NCBI GenBank assembly: GCA_964414415.1
Contig: CAYPWJ010000007.1
Location: 1-62,516 of the forward strand
Direction: 5' to 3'
DNA: 62,516 bases
Origin: CAZESS01 sp964414415
GTDB lineage: Archaea > Thermoplasmatota > E2 > UBA202 > DSCA01
Shown here: one piece after another, positions 8,555 through 18,105 of the stretch
How the letters are laid out: each line of letters starts with the position of its first letter
Position numbering within the stretch: the first letter of the stretch is position 1
Translations under genes and position numbers: made by a program
Notes under the pieces: generated by a model
What the model saw: only the letters and a program-made list of their open reading frames with translations
Told to the model about the DNA's origin: nothing
Databases searched by the model: none

Positions 8555-10362
8555 CCGCCCACGTGGAGGCTGGGGTCACCGAGCACCTGGAATTGCTCGA
8601 TGGTCATGATGTAGGAGCGGTTGTCTGCCTGCCCCATGGCTATGTCGTTGAGGTAGTCGTGCTTCGCCTGCACCAGCATCTCCGCCACCGGCCGCCCCGG
8701 CTCATACGCCTGGAAAAAATGCAGATCCAGGTAGCCGGCCTGCCCGTGCGGCCCATCCTCGTCCACGCTTGTCGTCGCCGTCTCCGTGGCGCCGATCGTT
8801 GCAATCGCGCCGCCGCCGGGTTTTTTGACCAGCGCCCAGGCGAAGCAGGGGACATCCTCCATGCCGAGCATGTGGTACTCCAGCTTGGCGGTCAGGCAGG
8901 CGTCGAAGAACACCACCGGCAGCTTTTCTTGGTTGTTCATCCCGAGGAGGTAGGGCGTATAGTAGGCGATCATCCATCTGCTGTCATGTGGGTAGGTGCC
9001 GAAGCCGTATTCGAAGCCGTGGCCGGAGTAGCAGACCATGCCTGCCCCCTCGGACCATATCCGGTTGATGCGGTGCGGCAAAAAGTTTCCCTCCGCCATC
9101 TGTATCTTGACGTGCTCAAAGCCGGGTGTGGCATCGGCGACGTATTCGTTGACCAGCTCTCCCTCGTAGACGCCCCACCCGGGGAACGTGTCACCGCCCA
9201 TGAGGATGAGACGGTTGAACCAGTCGGCGCCGGCAGCCGTATTCTCGTAGGTCATGATTTTGTCGACCACCGTCTCGACTTCCTCCACGTCGTGGCAGAG
9301 CAGCCGCCCCACGTAGACGTCGGCATACAGGTCCACCGTGTCAATCTCGTGTTCACTCTCGTCGTCGGTTTCACCGTAGCGGCCGTTGTCGTTGGAATCC
9401 CAGGAGCAAAAGGTCATGTTGTCGCCGTAGATATCCGCGTAATAGTAATCGGCGTACATGGTGCCCTCGGACCAGCTGTAGTTCCAGAAGCTGTGCACCA
9501 ATCGTGACGGCACCGCCTCGATGTCACCCACAAGCATGAGATACCGGATGCCCCACTCCTCGATGGCATCTCTGACGAAGTGCTTGATATGCGCCGGGTT
9601 GTCCTCGCCCTGCACCGTGAAGTATTCACCGCTGTATATCTCGCCGACGGTGATGAGCTTTGTTGCCAGGCCGTGCTCCTCCTTGTGCTCGACGAGCGGC
9701 TGCATTGCCCCAGTAAACTCTTCCGGTGCCACAATGAGCATGTCATGGACGTCGGCCTCCGGTAGCGGCTCTGCAGGCGTCCGGTAGCTCACCTCGACCG
9801 TGACGTCCTCCACGTATCGAAGCTCGCGGGTCGCCGGATGATACCGCGCCGGGAAGACCTGCAGAGAGAAAAACGTGACACGCTCACCGTCGTGCAGCCC
9901 GACACCGGTATGCCAGTCGGCCCACCGGGAAGGATATGTCTCGGTGCCTCGATAGACCGCGCCCTCGGCGCGCTGCGGATGCCGCTGATGGCCGACCGGG
10001 GCAGACTTGAGCGCGGGACGCACGTGCGAGGAGAGTTGCCGCTCGTGCACCTCGCTCACCTGGACGGTCACGCCGGTGACGGTGGTGCCGGCGGAGAGAT
10101 GCACTGTTTCCGTTCGCTGCGGCAGGAGAGGTGCACCGCCATGCCTGAGGCTGGACGATGCGCCCGGGATGGCGACGGTGCAGTAACCGTCACGGTAGGA
10201 TACCGTCGGCTGTGAAAACGTGAAAGACAGGGTTTCCGATGTCGCTGCCGGCTGGGCTGACGACACCTCGTTTGTGCGGTCGGGCGTGGGAACAGCGGTC
10301 AGGGTTGTTCCAGCCGTCATTATACAGAGGATAAACACGCTGACGAGTGCCTTGTATCTCAT
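8548..10362 (-). CDS. secreted C25 (gingipain-like) cysteine protease
   Basis: This is a 604-aa exported protease. A signal peptide (MRYKALVSVFILCIMTAG) precedes a beta-rich propeptide-like region (about 45-200). A caspase-like C25 fold starts at DMLIVAPEEFTGAMQPLVEHK. The catalytic His is 448 in CYSGHG and Cys is 489 in FFDACL. The chain ends in a beta-strand block LGDPSLHVGGY, shared with the paralogue at 49283-51196 (H452/C497). No sorting tail follows. An Arg- or Lys-specific endoprotease is the family expectation; specificity cannot be read. It likely supplies peptides for uptake. Confidence 0.88.
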   Translation of the reverse strand: MRYKALVSVFILCIMTAGTTLTAVPTPDRTNEVSSAQPAATSETLSFTFSQPTVSYRDGYCTVAIPGASSSLRHGGAPLLPQRTETVHLSAGTTVTGVTVQVSEVHERQLSSHVRPALKSAPVGHQRHPQRAEGAVYRGTETYPSRWADWHTGVGLHDGERVTFFSLQVFPARYHPATRELRYVEDVTVEVSYRTPAEPLPEADVHDMLIVAPEEFTGAMQPLVEHKEEHGLATKLITVGEIYSGEYFTVQGEDNPAHIKHFVRDAIEEWGIRYLMLVGDIEAVPSRLVHSFWNYSWSEGTMYADYYYADIYGDNMTFCSWDSNDNGRYGETDDESEHEIDTVDLYADVYVGRLLCHDVEEVETVVDKIMTYENTAAGADWFNRLILMGGDTFPGWGVYEGELVNEYVADATPGFEHVKIQMAEGNFLPHRINRIWSEGAGMVCYSGHGFEYGFGTYPHDSRWMIAYYTPYLLGMNNQEKLPVVFFDACLTAKLEYHMLGMEDVPCFAWALVKKPGGGAIATIGATETATTSVDEDGPHGQAGYLDLHFFQAYEPGRPVAEMLVQAKHDYLNDIAMGQADNRSYIMTIEQFQVLGDPSLHVGGY

Positions 10363-10512
10363 GGTGGCTTCGCTAACCTATAAATCCATAAAAACGTTGC
10401 GGTGTCGTCCCATGCCAACGGAGGGACTTCGTCCTCCTCTCGAACGGTATGCTTTGCCCTCGATTCTGTGCCGTTCGTCACGGCTTGCCGTCCTTTCCCG
10501 GCAGCTACATAG

Positions 10513-10522
10513 ATATTTAAAT
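10513..10522 (+). promoter_or_regulatory. TATA box for the UPF0104-type membrane protein
   Basis: ATATTTAAAT lies 18-27 nt before the ATG at 10540, with no Shine-Dalgarno between, indicating a leaderless mRNA. Confidence 0.65.
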
Positions 10523-10539
10523 GATGGTGTCATACGGAC

Positions 10540-11508
10540 ATGGTGCATTTCCCCCGCCTTCGATACCTTAAACTGCTCTTTCCTTTCATTGGCATCGCCA
10601 TCTTTGTTTATATCGTATATAGCATCGGCGTCGCCAGGATCGCTGCAACGCTCTCCAACCTTGACCCGGTGCTCTTCGCCGCTTCTGTGTCCCTCTTTGT
10701 GCCGCGTATCGTGATGAGTACCTACCGCTGGCAGCTGGTTGCCCGGCGGCAGGGCATTCACGTGGACCTGGCACCGCTCATCAGGATAAACCTCATCGGC
10801 CTGTTCTACGGGACGGTCACGCCGCTCTGGGTCGGCGACTGGATTCGCATGCCGTATCTGCGTGAGGAGAGCACTGCACCGCTGGGCACCTGCGCCTCCA
10901 ACGTCATCATCGACCAGCTCATGGAGTTCGCTGCGTTGTTCGGACTGGCGCTGGCGGGCTCCGTCATCCTGTTTCCGCGGCATCCGTTGTTTTTCGTCGC
11001 TTTCGTCGCGCTGCTGGTCACCGTCGTCGCCGTGATTATATACTTCCGGGAGAAAAACCGGAGTATGCGTCTCCTCCGCCTTGTATCGCGGGTGCTGATA
11101 CCGGAGCGGTACCGTGAGCCTGTCTTCCGGGAGTTCCACGCGTTCTACGGGCGGCTGCCGGGCCTGTCATCCCTCGTGGTTCCCTTTACGCTGGGGTTCT
11201 TAAGTTACGTTCTCTACTTCGTGCAGATATATCTGGTGGCTCTCTCCTTCAATGTCGGGGTCCCGCTGGCTGATTTCGTGCTGGTGTACCCGGTGGCTGT
11301 GCTCATCGGGCTCATTCCCATCACCATCAGTGGCTTCGGCACCCGCGAGGGTGTGCTCATTACGCTGCTCGGTGTCTACGGCGTTGCGCAGAACGTCGCC
11401 GTGGCCACCTCGCTGTCCGGCTACGTCGTTACCTTGCTCATCCCGGCGCTCGTCGGCGGCGTCTTCTCCATCACGCGGGAGGCAGGAAAACAGGTTGCAA
11501 ACGTTTAA
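10540..11508 (+). CDS. lysylphosphatidylglycerol synthase TM-region (UPF0104) protein
   Basis: A 322-aa polytopic membrane protein with about eight hydrophobic segments. It has the family landmarks of the LPG_synthase_TM/UPF0104 group: RWQLVARRQGI after TM2, NLIGLFYGTVTPLWVGDWIRMPYL in the middle, and ITISGFGTREGVLITLL near the C-terminus. Members act in lipid flipping or attachment; archaeal members are often near glycosyltransferases, which are absent here. Function unassigned. Confidence 0.82.
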   Translation: MVHFPRLRYLKLLFPFIGIAIFVYIVYSIGVARIAATLSNLDPVLFAASVSLFVPRIVMSTYRWQLVARRQGIHVDLAPLIRINLIGLFYGTVTPLWVGDWIRMPYLREESTAPLGTCASNVIIDQLMEFAALFGLALAGSVILFPRHPLFFVAFVALLVTVVAVIIYFREKNRSMRLLRLVSRVLIPERYREPVFREFHAFYGRLPGLSSLVVPFTLGFLSYVLYFVQIYLVALSFNVGVPLADFVLVYPVAVLIGLIPITISGFGTREGVLITLLGVYGVAQNVAVATSLSGYVVTLLIPALVGGVFSITREAGKQVANV

Positions 11509-11540
11509 TATCTGTCCCTGTTACTGGGTTATTGGTGTAC

Positions 11541-12104
11541 ATGATTTCCGTGGAGGTGCTCGTGGAGGGCTACGCGCGGCGTATTCCCGACGGGTGGGAC
11601 GCTCTGGCGACGACCACGCTCATCCGGAGTCACGGCCACTTCGTCGTGGTGGACCCCGGTCCAGCTCCTCAACGTATCCACCGGGCGTTACGTCACCGCG
11701 GCATCGATGAACACGCCTGCTCTGTCTTTGTGACCCATTTCCATTTTGACCACATGGCTGGCATGGCAGCCGTTCCTCATCTCTCAGTTGTCGACGGCAC
11801 CCACATCTATGCTGGGCCGGTCGCCCGCCGGCATGACGGTGCTCCGTTCGGCGGGGCCATCGAGCTGCTGTCCACCCCGGGGCATACCGCCGACCATACG
11901 TCGTTGCTTGTCCATGCAGATGACGCCTGCTATGCGGTCGCCGGCGACGTGATATGGCAGGCAGCGCGATCACGAGAGGCGCTGTTGAACGAGCCGGATC
12001 CATGTGCCGAGGACATGGATATCCTCCGAGAAAGCAGGCGGCAGCTGCTGAGCCGGGCTGACGTCGTCGTGCCGGGGCACGGCCCGAGCTTTGAGGTACC
12101 CTAG
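11541..12104 (+). CDS. metallo-beta-lactamase fold hydrolase
   Basis: This 187-aa zinc hydrolase has the HxHxDH motif in THFHFDHMAG, a third ligand region in TPGHTADHTSLL, an Asp in AVAGDVIW, and a last His in VPGHGPSF. It resembles glyoxalase II-like and MBLAC1-like proteins. TTG and GTG codons precede the ATG at 11541 in frame; I prefer the ATG, which follows a TTTAATAT box (11503-11510) by about 30 nt. It ends 1 nt from the convergent folP stop. Substrate unknown. Confidence 0.83.
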   Translation: MISVEVLVEGYARRIPDGWDALATTTLIRSHGHFVVVDPGPAPQRIHRALRHRGIDEHACSVFVTHFHFDHMAGMAAVPHLSVVDGTHIYAGPVARRHDGAPFGGAIELLSTPGHTADHTSLLVHADDACYAVAGDVIWQAARSREALLNEPDPCAEDMDILRESRRQLLSRADVVVPGHGPSFEVP

Positions 12105-13313
12105 CTACCGGCTCGCCCTCGCGATTCGGTCCACCACGGTGGCCATCCGTCTTGTCGCTGCGACGTCGTGCACACGGAGGATGTCCGCTCCGTTGGCGAC
12201 CGCCATCGCCGCGGCGCCGAGACTTCCCTCCAGCCGTTCGTCCGGCGGGCAGCCGCACAGGTTGCCGATGAAGGACTTGCGGGAGGCACCGACCAGGACG
12301 GGATAGCCGAGGCTTTTGAGCTCCTCCAGCCGGGCCAGGATCTCGCAGTTGTCCTCAACCCCGGCGCCGGTGCGCTTCCCGAAGCCGATGCCCGGGTCCA
12401 GGATGATGCTGTCCCGGCTGACGCCCTGCTCCCTGGCGTAGCAGGCGCGCTCATGCAAAAAACGGCATATCTCGCTCATGACATCCTGATAGCTCGGCGC
12501 ATCCTGCATGTCCCGGGGCGTCCCCAGCATGTGCATCAGGCAGACCGGGACGTCCTGCTTCGCCACGACAGCAGCCATCCGTTCGTCGCCTCGCAGCGCT
12601 GTCACGTCGTTCACCATGCCGGCACCCGCCGCTATCGCCTCTTCGGCCACCGCCGCCTTTGACGTGTCAATGGATACCGGCACGTCGAGCGCATCGGTAA
12701 CTGCCTCGATGACCGGGACGACGCGGCCGAGCTCCTCCTCCAGGTCGACCGCCGCGGCGCCGGGCCGCGTTGACTCGCCGCCGACGTCGATGACGTCTGC
12801 CCCTGCCGCGGCCATGTCCAGCGCCCGGTCGACCGCCGCATCCGTGGTGGCGTGGCGTCCGCCGTCGTAGAACGAGTCAGGCGTGACGTTGAGGATGCCC
12901 ATTATGGCGGTGTGCTCGCCCAGCTCGATACCGTCGCCGAGCGGGAGTGTATGCCGCGCGTTCAGATTGTCCAGTATAGCGGCAATTGTCTCGCCGGCGC
13001 CGCGGAGCCTGTCGTACTGCCGGGTGAGTTTGTCCGCGAGCGCCTGGAGCTGCGGCGTGGTGCCCATCAGCAGCACATCCGTTGCATCGCCGTGCGGTGG
13101 CAGCGCCCGCCGGGAGATGGCCGCGTCGCCATCCAGCGACAGCAGCTCCTGCTTCACGATGAGGGCGTCCTGCGCCGCCAGGTCGTACAGCCTGACGCAG
13201 TGATGACTCGTCTTGGGCGCCATGATGTCGACGCCGGAGGGCTCAACGTCGATGGCCTCCATGTCCTCCCTAGCCATGCGCTGTCGGGGGAACACGCGGA
13301 GATGCCCGAACAT
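12105..13313 (-). CDS. folP: dihydropteroate synthase, N-terminally extended
   Basis: The DHPS TIM barrel occupies about residues 130-402: IMGILNVTPDSFYDGG, DVIDVGGESTRPGA, VSIDTSK, VCLMHMLGTP, ILDPGIGFGK and VGASRKSFIG. These are the pterin and pABA-site motifs. The first about 130 residues form an extra domain seen in archaeal DHPS homologues. In archaea without classical folate this family has been linked to methanopterin-type or folate-like cofactors. It is 31 bp upstream of, and reads away from, the UbiA gene's 3' end on the same strand. Confidence 0.88.
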   Translation of the reverse strand: MFGHLRVFPRQRMAREDMEAIDVEPSGVDIMAPKTSHHCVRLYDLAAQDALIVKQELLSLDGDAAISRRALPPHGDATDVLLMGTTPQLQALADKLTRQYDRLRGAGETIAAILDNLNARHTLPLGDGIELGEHTAIMGILNVTPDSFYDGGRHATTDAAVDRALDMAAAGADVIDVGGESTRPGAAAVDLEEELGRVVPVIEAVTDALDVPVSIDTSKAAVAEEAIAAGAGMVNDVTALRGDERMAAVVAKQDVPVCLMHMLGTPRDMQDAPSYQDVMSEICRFLHERACYAREQGVSRDSIILDPGIGFGKRTGAGVEDNCEILARLEELKSLGYPVLVGASRKSFIGNLCGCPPDERLEGSLGAAAMAVANGADILRVHDVAATRRMATVVDRIARASR

Positions 13314-13344
13314 GCATCGCTAACGATGCCGGCTTGATAAATGT

Positions 13345-14340
13345 TCACATCGTCTTCGGGCGCAGCAGCGTGCCGTGCAGCGTCAGGTTGGAGAGGACGA
13401 AGGCGCCGAATGGCACGAGCACGAGCACACCTATCCATGCATTCACGGCGGTGAGCATGATGGGCACCAGCGAAAAGTTGATGAAGTAATGCAGGCCGAT
13501 GAACCGCCGGGCTCGCTCCCGGTCAAATTGCTCCATCCCGAGCAGCTTCACAGAGATGACAAGCATGGCTATCGACAGCGGCGCCAGCAACGCCAGCTGC
13601 GGCAGGCTTTCCCGCCAGCCGAAAATATACAGCAGCGGTGTGAAGAGCAACGCCAGGTCGACGGCCTGCAGCCCGTAGGCCAGCGCCTGGAACGACAGCG
13701 GCACCGTCATCCTGCCCTGGATGACACGGACGCCCGTCGCCACGGCGAGCGTGTTCGCTTGGCTGCGATAATCGTTTTCGACGTCCTTCAGGCCGCCGGC
13801 GATGAACTGCATGAACAATACCTGCAGGGTGCCCAGCCCGACGACGAGCCACGCCAGCAGCGACAGCGGCCAGCCGACGCTTGCTGCCCCGTAGACGATG
13901 AGCAAAAGCACCCCGGCACCGACGAAGACATCCATGCCGGGATAGCGCTTGCTTATCAGGTCATAGATGGTGATGGACAGCGCCGACAGCGCGAGGAACA
14001 CGATGGGCGGCCAGCTATACCAGTGCCAGGCGAGCACCCCGGCGATGACGAACGAGGCAGCCATGGAAAGCAGTGCAAAGGTCCATGCCTCCTGAAGCGA
14101 GACGGTCCCGGCGACCAGCGGCCGGTCGGATATATCCGCTGAGCTGCGGTCGATGCGGAGGTCGACGATGTCGTTGAGCACGAAGCCATACGTGTGGCCG
14201 AAAAACCCTGCCAGGAACAGCAGCACCAGAGGCAGCAGCCGCACCTCGTGCATGGCGACGGCGCCCATGACCGGGGCGATGGCCGTCAGCCCGGCGTTGA
14301 ACGAGCGGGAGAGCTTGAGGTATTCCTGAAGCTTGCCCAT
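13345..14340 (-). CDS. UbiA-family prenyltransferase
   Basis: This 331-aa polytopic enzyme is of the UbiA superfamily. The first Asp-rich motif is NDIVDLRIDR and the second GLKDVENDYRSQANT, both Mg-diphosphate binding. About nine hydrophobic helices follow. In archaea such enzymes make digeranylgeranylglyceryl phosphate for membrane lipids or prenylate quinones. It is longer than typical DGGGP synthase (about 280), so I do not assign a symbol. I chose the ATG at 14340, 25 nt after the AT boxes; ATG 14355 lies too close to the TATA sequence. Confidence 0.82.
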   Translation of the reverse strand: MGKLQEYLKLSRSFNAGLTAIAPVMGAVAMHEVRLLPLVLLFLAGFFGHTYGFVLNDIVDLRIDRSSADISDRPLVAGTVSLQEAWTFALLSMAASFVIAGVLAWHWYSWPPIVFLALSALSITIYDLISKRYPGMDVFVGAGVLLLIVYGAASVGWPLSLLAWLVVGLGTLQVLFMQFIAGGLKDVENDYRSQANTLAVATGVRVIQGRMTVPLSFQALAYGLQAVDLALLFTPLLYIFGWRESLPQLALLAPLSIAMLVISVKLLGMEQFDRERARRFIGLHYFINFSLVPIMLTAVNAWIGVLVLVPFGAFVLSNLTLHGTLLRPKTM

Positions 14341-14360
14341 GTCCAGCCATGCCAATCGGC

Positions 14361-14380
14361 TATAAATAGTTTTAATAAAC
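14361..14380. promoter_or_regulatory. divergent promoter of UbiA and phosphoesterase genes
   Basis: The segment reads TATAAATAGTTTTAATAAAC. On the plus strand TTTAATAA is about 22-29 nt before the ATG at 14400. On the minus strand TTATTAAA or CTATTTATA is 20-40 nt before the ATG at 14340. Both transcripts probably use this AT-rich patch. Confidence 0.55.
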
Positions 14381-14399
14381 GGCGCCTGTTTTATCTTCT

Positions 14400-14894
14400 A
14401 TGCCTCACGTAGACACCGTCGGCCTCATCTCGGACACCCATGACCATCTGCCCTCCATCAGGCGGGCGGTCGCATTGTTCAACGAACGGGGCGTTGACCT
14501 CGTCCTCCACGCCGGTGACATCGTCGCGCCGTTTACCGCCCGGGTCTTCCGGGGACTGGAGGCGCCCTTCAGGGCCATCTACGGCAACAACGACGGCGAC
14601 CGCATCCATCTACAGCAATTTTTCATGGATATCGGCGAGCTGCACCGTGACCCCTACATGGGCACCGTCGGTGGCGTCAGCGTTGCAGTCACCCATGTCC
14701 CTGAGATGGCACCGTCGCTGGCTGCCACCCAGGACGTCGTGGTCTACGGTCACACACATGAGACCGACATACACAGCAACGGTGCGCTCGTCGTCAATCC
14801 CGGTGAATGCTGCGGATATCTCTCCGGCAGGCATACGGTGGCGCTGCTCTTCCTCCCTGACATGCAGGCCGACATCATTGAGTTCGAGCTATAG
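14400..14894 (+). CDS. YfcE/MJ0936-type metallophosphoesterase
   Basis: The 164 residues show the calcineurin-like metal motifs: LISDTHDHL, LHAGDIVAP, IYGNNDGD, VTHVPE (in place of a canonical GH) and YGHTHETD, followed by NPGECCGYLSGR. MJ0936 of Methanocaldococcus is a Ni/Mn phosphodiesterase with the same architecture. The physiological substrate is unknown. The gene is followed after 27 bp by tgtA, which has its own TATA box. Confidence 0.87.
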   Translation: MPHVDTVGLISDTHDHLPSIRRAVALFNERGVDLVLHAGDIVAPFTARVFRGLEAPFRAIYGNNDGDRIHLQQFFMDIGELHRDPYMGTVGGVSVAVTHVPEMAPSLAATQDVVVYGHTHETDIHSNGALVVNPGECCGYLSGRHTVALLFLPDMQADIIEFEL

Positions 14895-14921
14895 TTATAT
14901 ACCCTGTCTCTTTTACGGCGT

Positions 14922-16820
14922 GTGTTCGAGATACAGGAGCGCGACGCCGCCGGGCGTATCTGCGAGCTGCACACCAGGCATGGCATCATTACCACGCCCA
15001 CGGTGTTGCCCGTCATCAACCCCGGTGACATGCGCGTCGTCCCCCGGGAGATGCAGGACATGGGCGCCCAGGCAGTCATCACCAATGCCTACATCATCCA
15101 CGGCAACGAGGCATTCCGCAGGCAGGCGCTCGACGACGGCGTCCATCGGCTGATAGACTTCCCTGGCCCCGTGATGACTGACTCCGGCTCATTCCAGATG
15201 TATACCTACGGCGACGTGGCCGTCGACCCGGTCGACATCGTCCGGTTCCAGCGTGACATCGGCAGCGACATCGGCACCATCCTCGACCTTTTTTCGGCCG
15301 ATGCGTCTCCAGACGAGGCGGAGCGGCAGGTCGAGGAGACGCTGCAGCGTGCCAGAGATAGCGTTCCCGTGAAGGGCGACATGCTGCTGGCCTGCACCGT
15401 TCAGGGCGGCACCTACCCGGGGCTGCGTGAGCGCTGCGCCACCGGAATGGCGTCGCTGGATGCAGACGTGCATCCTGTCGGGGGTGTCGTTCCATTGATG
15501 GAGCGGCAGCGGTATGCCGACCTTGCAGCTGTCATCATCGCTGCAAAGAAGGGGCTGCCGCCGGGCCGGCCGGTGCATCTCTTCGGCGCCGGGCACCCGA
15601 TGGTATTTGCGCTGGCCGTCGCGTTGGGCTGCGACCTGTTTGATTCGGCGGCATATGTCAAGTTTGCGCAGGACGGTCGGCTGCTGTATCCGGACGGCAC
15701 CCGGCATCTTGCTAACATGGATGAGCTGGCCTGCAGCTGCCCGGTCTGCAGCAGCCATACGGCGGATGACCTCCACGGGATGGAAGAAGCGAGGCGTGTT
15801 GAACTGCTCGCGCGGCACAACCTCTGGCAGACATTCATGGAGATGCAGCGCATTCGGGAGGCTATCCGGCAGGGCTGGCTCTGGGAGCTCGTCGAGCGGC
15901 GCGCCACGGGTCATCCTGCGCTGCTGGAGGCGATGGATGTGGTTGCCGGGCAGCGTGGATGGCTTGAGCGATGGGAGCCGGTCTCCACGGCGAGGGCGTT
16001 CATGTACGCGGGCCCGCTGTCGCTCCGTCGTCCCATCGTCGAGCGGCTGCACTGGCGGCTGCTTGAACGTTTTTCCTTTCATTTTCCGGCGAGTGTGGTC
16101 GTCGAGGAGCCAAAGAAGCCATACACGCTCCATCGCCCGGAGCTACGACGGCTTGCGGCGAACGTGCTGGTTGACACCTCGCTGGGCCTGATGCCGCTGG
16201 AGCTGGAGGACATGTACCCGGTGGCGCAGTCGGTGTTTCCCGCGCGGCTCGACGCCGAAAGCCGTGCGCTTCTGCGGGAGTTCAACCGGCGGATGCTGGA
16301 ACGGGCGCCGGAGCTATCCGAGCCGTCGATGGTGTCCTGCGATGCCGGCGACTTCAATGTCAGGAAGATACATGCCGTCGCGGACGTGCAGCTCGGCTCC
16401 GGTGCCGCCGAGGCGTTGTTCGACGGCAGCCTTGAGCTGGTTACCTCGAAGCGGACGGGCAAGGTCCGGAACGTGCTGTGTGACGGCGACCACGTGGTCT
16501 CGCTGCGAGCCAGTGATGGCCTGCTCACGTTGAAGGACGCTGGCGCCATCCGGCTGCACCGGCGTCTCGGCGGGATGCACGCCCGGATTGTGATGGACGA
16601 CGAAGCCGTCCCGTTTGTCAGGGATGGTAAAAGCGTGTTCGCCAAGTTCGTGGTGGATGCCGACCCCGGGCTGCGGCCGTACGACGAGGCAATCGTGGTT
16701 GACGAGAACGACGAGCTCATCGGCGTGGGCCAGTGCCGGATGAACCGCAGGGAGATGCTGTCCTTCCAGCGGGGGATGGCCGCCAAGACCCGGGAGGGCA
16801 TCCCGCCCTCGACTGGATGA
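14922..16820 (+). CDS. tgtA: archaeosine tRNA-guanine transglycosylase
   Basis: This enzyme inserts preQ0 at G15 of archaeal tRNAs. The 632 residues comprise the TIM-barrel catalytic domain (TDSGSFQMYTYG at 86-97; HLFGAGHPM), a zinc site beginning CSCPVCSSH, and C-terminal domains ending in a PUA domain (VRKIHAVADVQLGSGAAEALF onward). The start is GTG, 21 nt after a TTATATA box (14895-14901), consistent with a leaderless transcript. Length fits full archaeal TgtA. Confidence 0.95.
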   Translation: MFEIQERDAAGRICELHTRHGIITTPTVLPVINPGDMRVVPREMQDMGAQAVITNAYIIHGNEAFRRQALDDGVHRLIDFPGPVMTDSGSFQMYTYGDVAVDPVDIVRFQRDIGSDIGTILDLFSADASPDEAERQVEETLQRARDSVPVKGDMLLACTVQGGTYPGLRERCATGMASLDADVHPVGGVVPLMERQRYADLAAVIIAAKKGLPPGRPVHLFGAGHPMVFALAVALGCDLFDSAAYVKFAQDGRLLYPDGTRHLANMDELACSCPVCSSHTADDLHGMEEARRVELLARHNLWQTFMEMQRIREAIRQGWLWELVERRATGHPALLEAMDVVAGQRGWLERWEPVSTARAFMYAGPLSLRRPIVERLHWRLLERFSFHFPASVVVEEPKKPYTLHRPELRRLAANVLVDTSLGLMPLELEDMYPVAQSVFPARLDAESRALLREFNRRMLERAPELSEPSMVSCDAGDFNVRKIHAVADVQLGSGAAEALFDGSLELVTSKRTGKVRNVLCDGDHVVSLRASDGLLTLKDAGAIRLHRRLGGMHARIVMDDEAVPFVRDGKSVFAKFVVDADPGLRPYDEAIVVDENDELIGVGQCRMNRREMLSFQRGMAAKTREGIPPSTG

Positions 16821-16938
16821 GGCCTCCTGGCTCTCTTTTTCCATCTGATACGTGGGAAAATTTCTCCGGGGAATGGCTGGAGAACCGGGCAGTGGATGCC
16901 CCATCGCTCTCACGCTCGTGGCATTCTCCCGTCTGCAG

Positions 16939-18042
16939 CTAGCGTTCCTCCGCCTTCCGTATCTGCCGCTGGATGACATCGAAGGCGTTCCTGATGGCGT
17001 GCATGGCGCCCCAGCCCTCCTCGCCGGCGATGAACATGCCGCGGGGCGTGGAGAGGCGCATCTTGCAGTAGATGGAGGAGATGCCGCGGAGTGTCTCCTT
17101 GTGTTCCTTGAGATGGACGTAGAGGTAGCCGTTCCTGAGGTAATCCCGGTAGGTCTGCACCCCACCCTCAAGATAGGAGCGGGCCTCCTGTTTATCGAAC
17201 TCGGCGAGCTCGTCGAGCGGCCCGGCGAACTGGACGATGAACGGTGTGGCCTCCTCACGGGCCAGCGCTGCGAGGGGCTCAAGGAGGTCTTTTTTGGTGA
17301 CGATGCCGTCGATGGTTGTTCCCTCGCCGATCAGCATCCCACGCAGCCCGTGTCGGTGCATACCCTCGACGACCCTTCGTATCGGGGTGTCGGGCGGCAT
17401 GACGAGGAGTTTTTCCACCATGATGCCCTTCACCGGCATCTTCAGGTAGTGCTTCTTTTCCCCGATGTATTCACCGTGCTGCTCAAGCCCCTTGGCTTTT
17501 TCCTCGGGATGGATGACCCGGCTGACGATGTCGTCCATCGTGACGATACCGACCGCCTCGCCGTCCTCCACGACCGGCAGCCGTGAGATGTCCCGTTCCT
17601 TGAAGTATTTGAGTGCCTTCCCGACGCTTTCATCCGGCGTGATGGTTGTCACGGGGCTGCTCATGTATTTTTTCACCGCCTCGTCGCCATAGCTGGTGTC
17701 GGCGGCAGCCTCCAGCAGTGCATCTGCCGTCACTACGCCCGACAGTCCGTCGTCGAGCACGGGGAGCATGTAGACGCCACTCTCGACCATCAGCCGGGCG
17801 ATCTCCTCGACCGGGGTATCGGGCGATAATTTGGACACATGCATGCGGTATGTCTCTGCCTTGCTGTTCAGCGGTATCTTCGCCCGCATGACGTCGCGCT
17901 CCCGCAGCAACCCTCGATAGCTCCCGTTGTCAACGACGACGAGGCTGTCGACCTCCTTGAACGAGGGGATTGCCTTTGAGAGCGGTGCCGCTGCCTCGGT
18001 CGATGGAAAATCAGTTTCGAGTAAGTCCTTCGCAGAAACCAT
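16939..18042 (-). CDS. four-CBS protein with hibernation-factor-like C-terminal domain
   Basis: The 367-aa chain has four CBS modules (about 5-60, 65-120, 123-175, 200-255), two likely adenylate-binding pairs. The last about 105 residues show the beta-alpha-beta-beta-beta-alpha pattern and motifs (GYLYVHLKEHKE, CKMRLSTPRGMFIAGEEGW) of ribosome hibernation-promoting factors. An AMP/ATP-sensing ribosome-silencing protein is inferred; no chemistry is expected. I prefer the ATG at 18042, which has GGAGG 5 nt upstream; the alternative ATG 18054 has only GGAG. An ATTTATAAA box lies at about 18073-18081. Confidence 0.78.
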   Translation of the reverse strand: MVSAKDLLETDFPSTEAAAPLSKAIPSFKEVDSLVVVDNGSYRGLLRERDVMRAKIPLNSKAETYRMHVSKLSPDTPVEEIARLMVESGVYMLPVLDDGLSGVVTADALLEAAADTSYGDEAVKKYMSSPVTTITPDESVGKALKYFKERDISRLPVVEDGEAVGIVTMDDIVSRVIHPEEKAKGLEQHGEYIGEKKHYLKMPVKGIMVEKLLVMPPDTPIRRVVEGMHRHGLRGMLIGEGTTIDGIVTKKDLLEPLAALAREEATPFIVQFAGPLDELAEFDKQEARSYLEGGVQTYRDYLRNGYLYVHLKEHKETLRGISSIYCKMRLSTPRGMFIAGEEGWGAMHAIRNAFDVIQRQIRKAEER

Positions 18043-18105
18043 GGTTTCCTCCATCTCTCCTATACTATCCAGCTTTATAAATATGATGGAGAAAAGGAAG
18101 GATGT

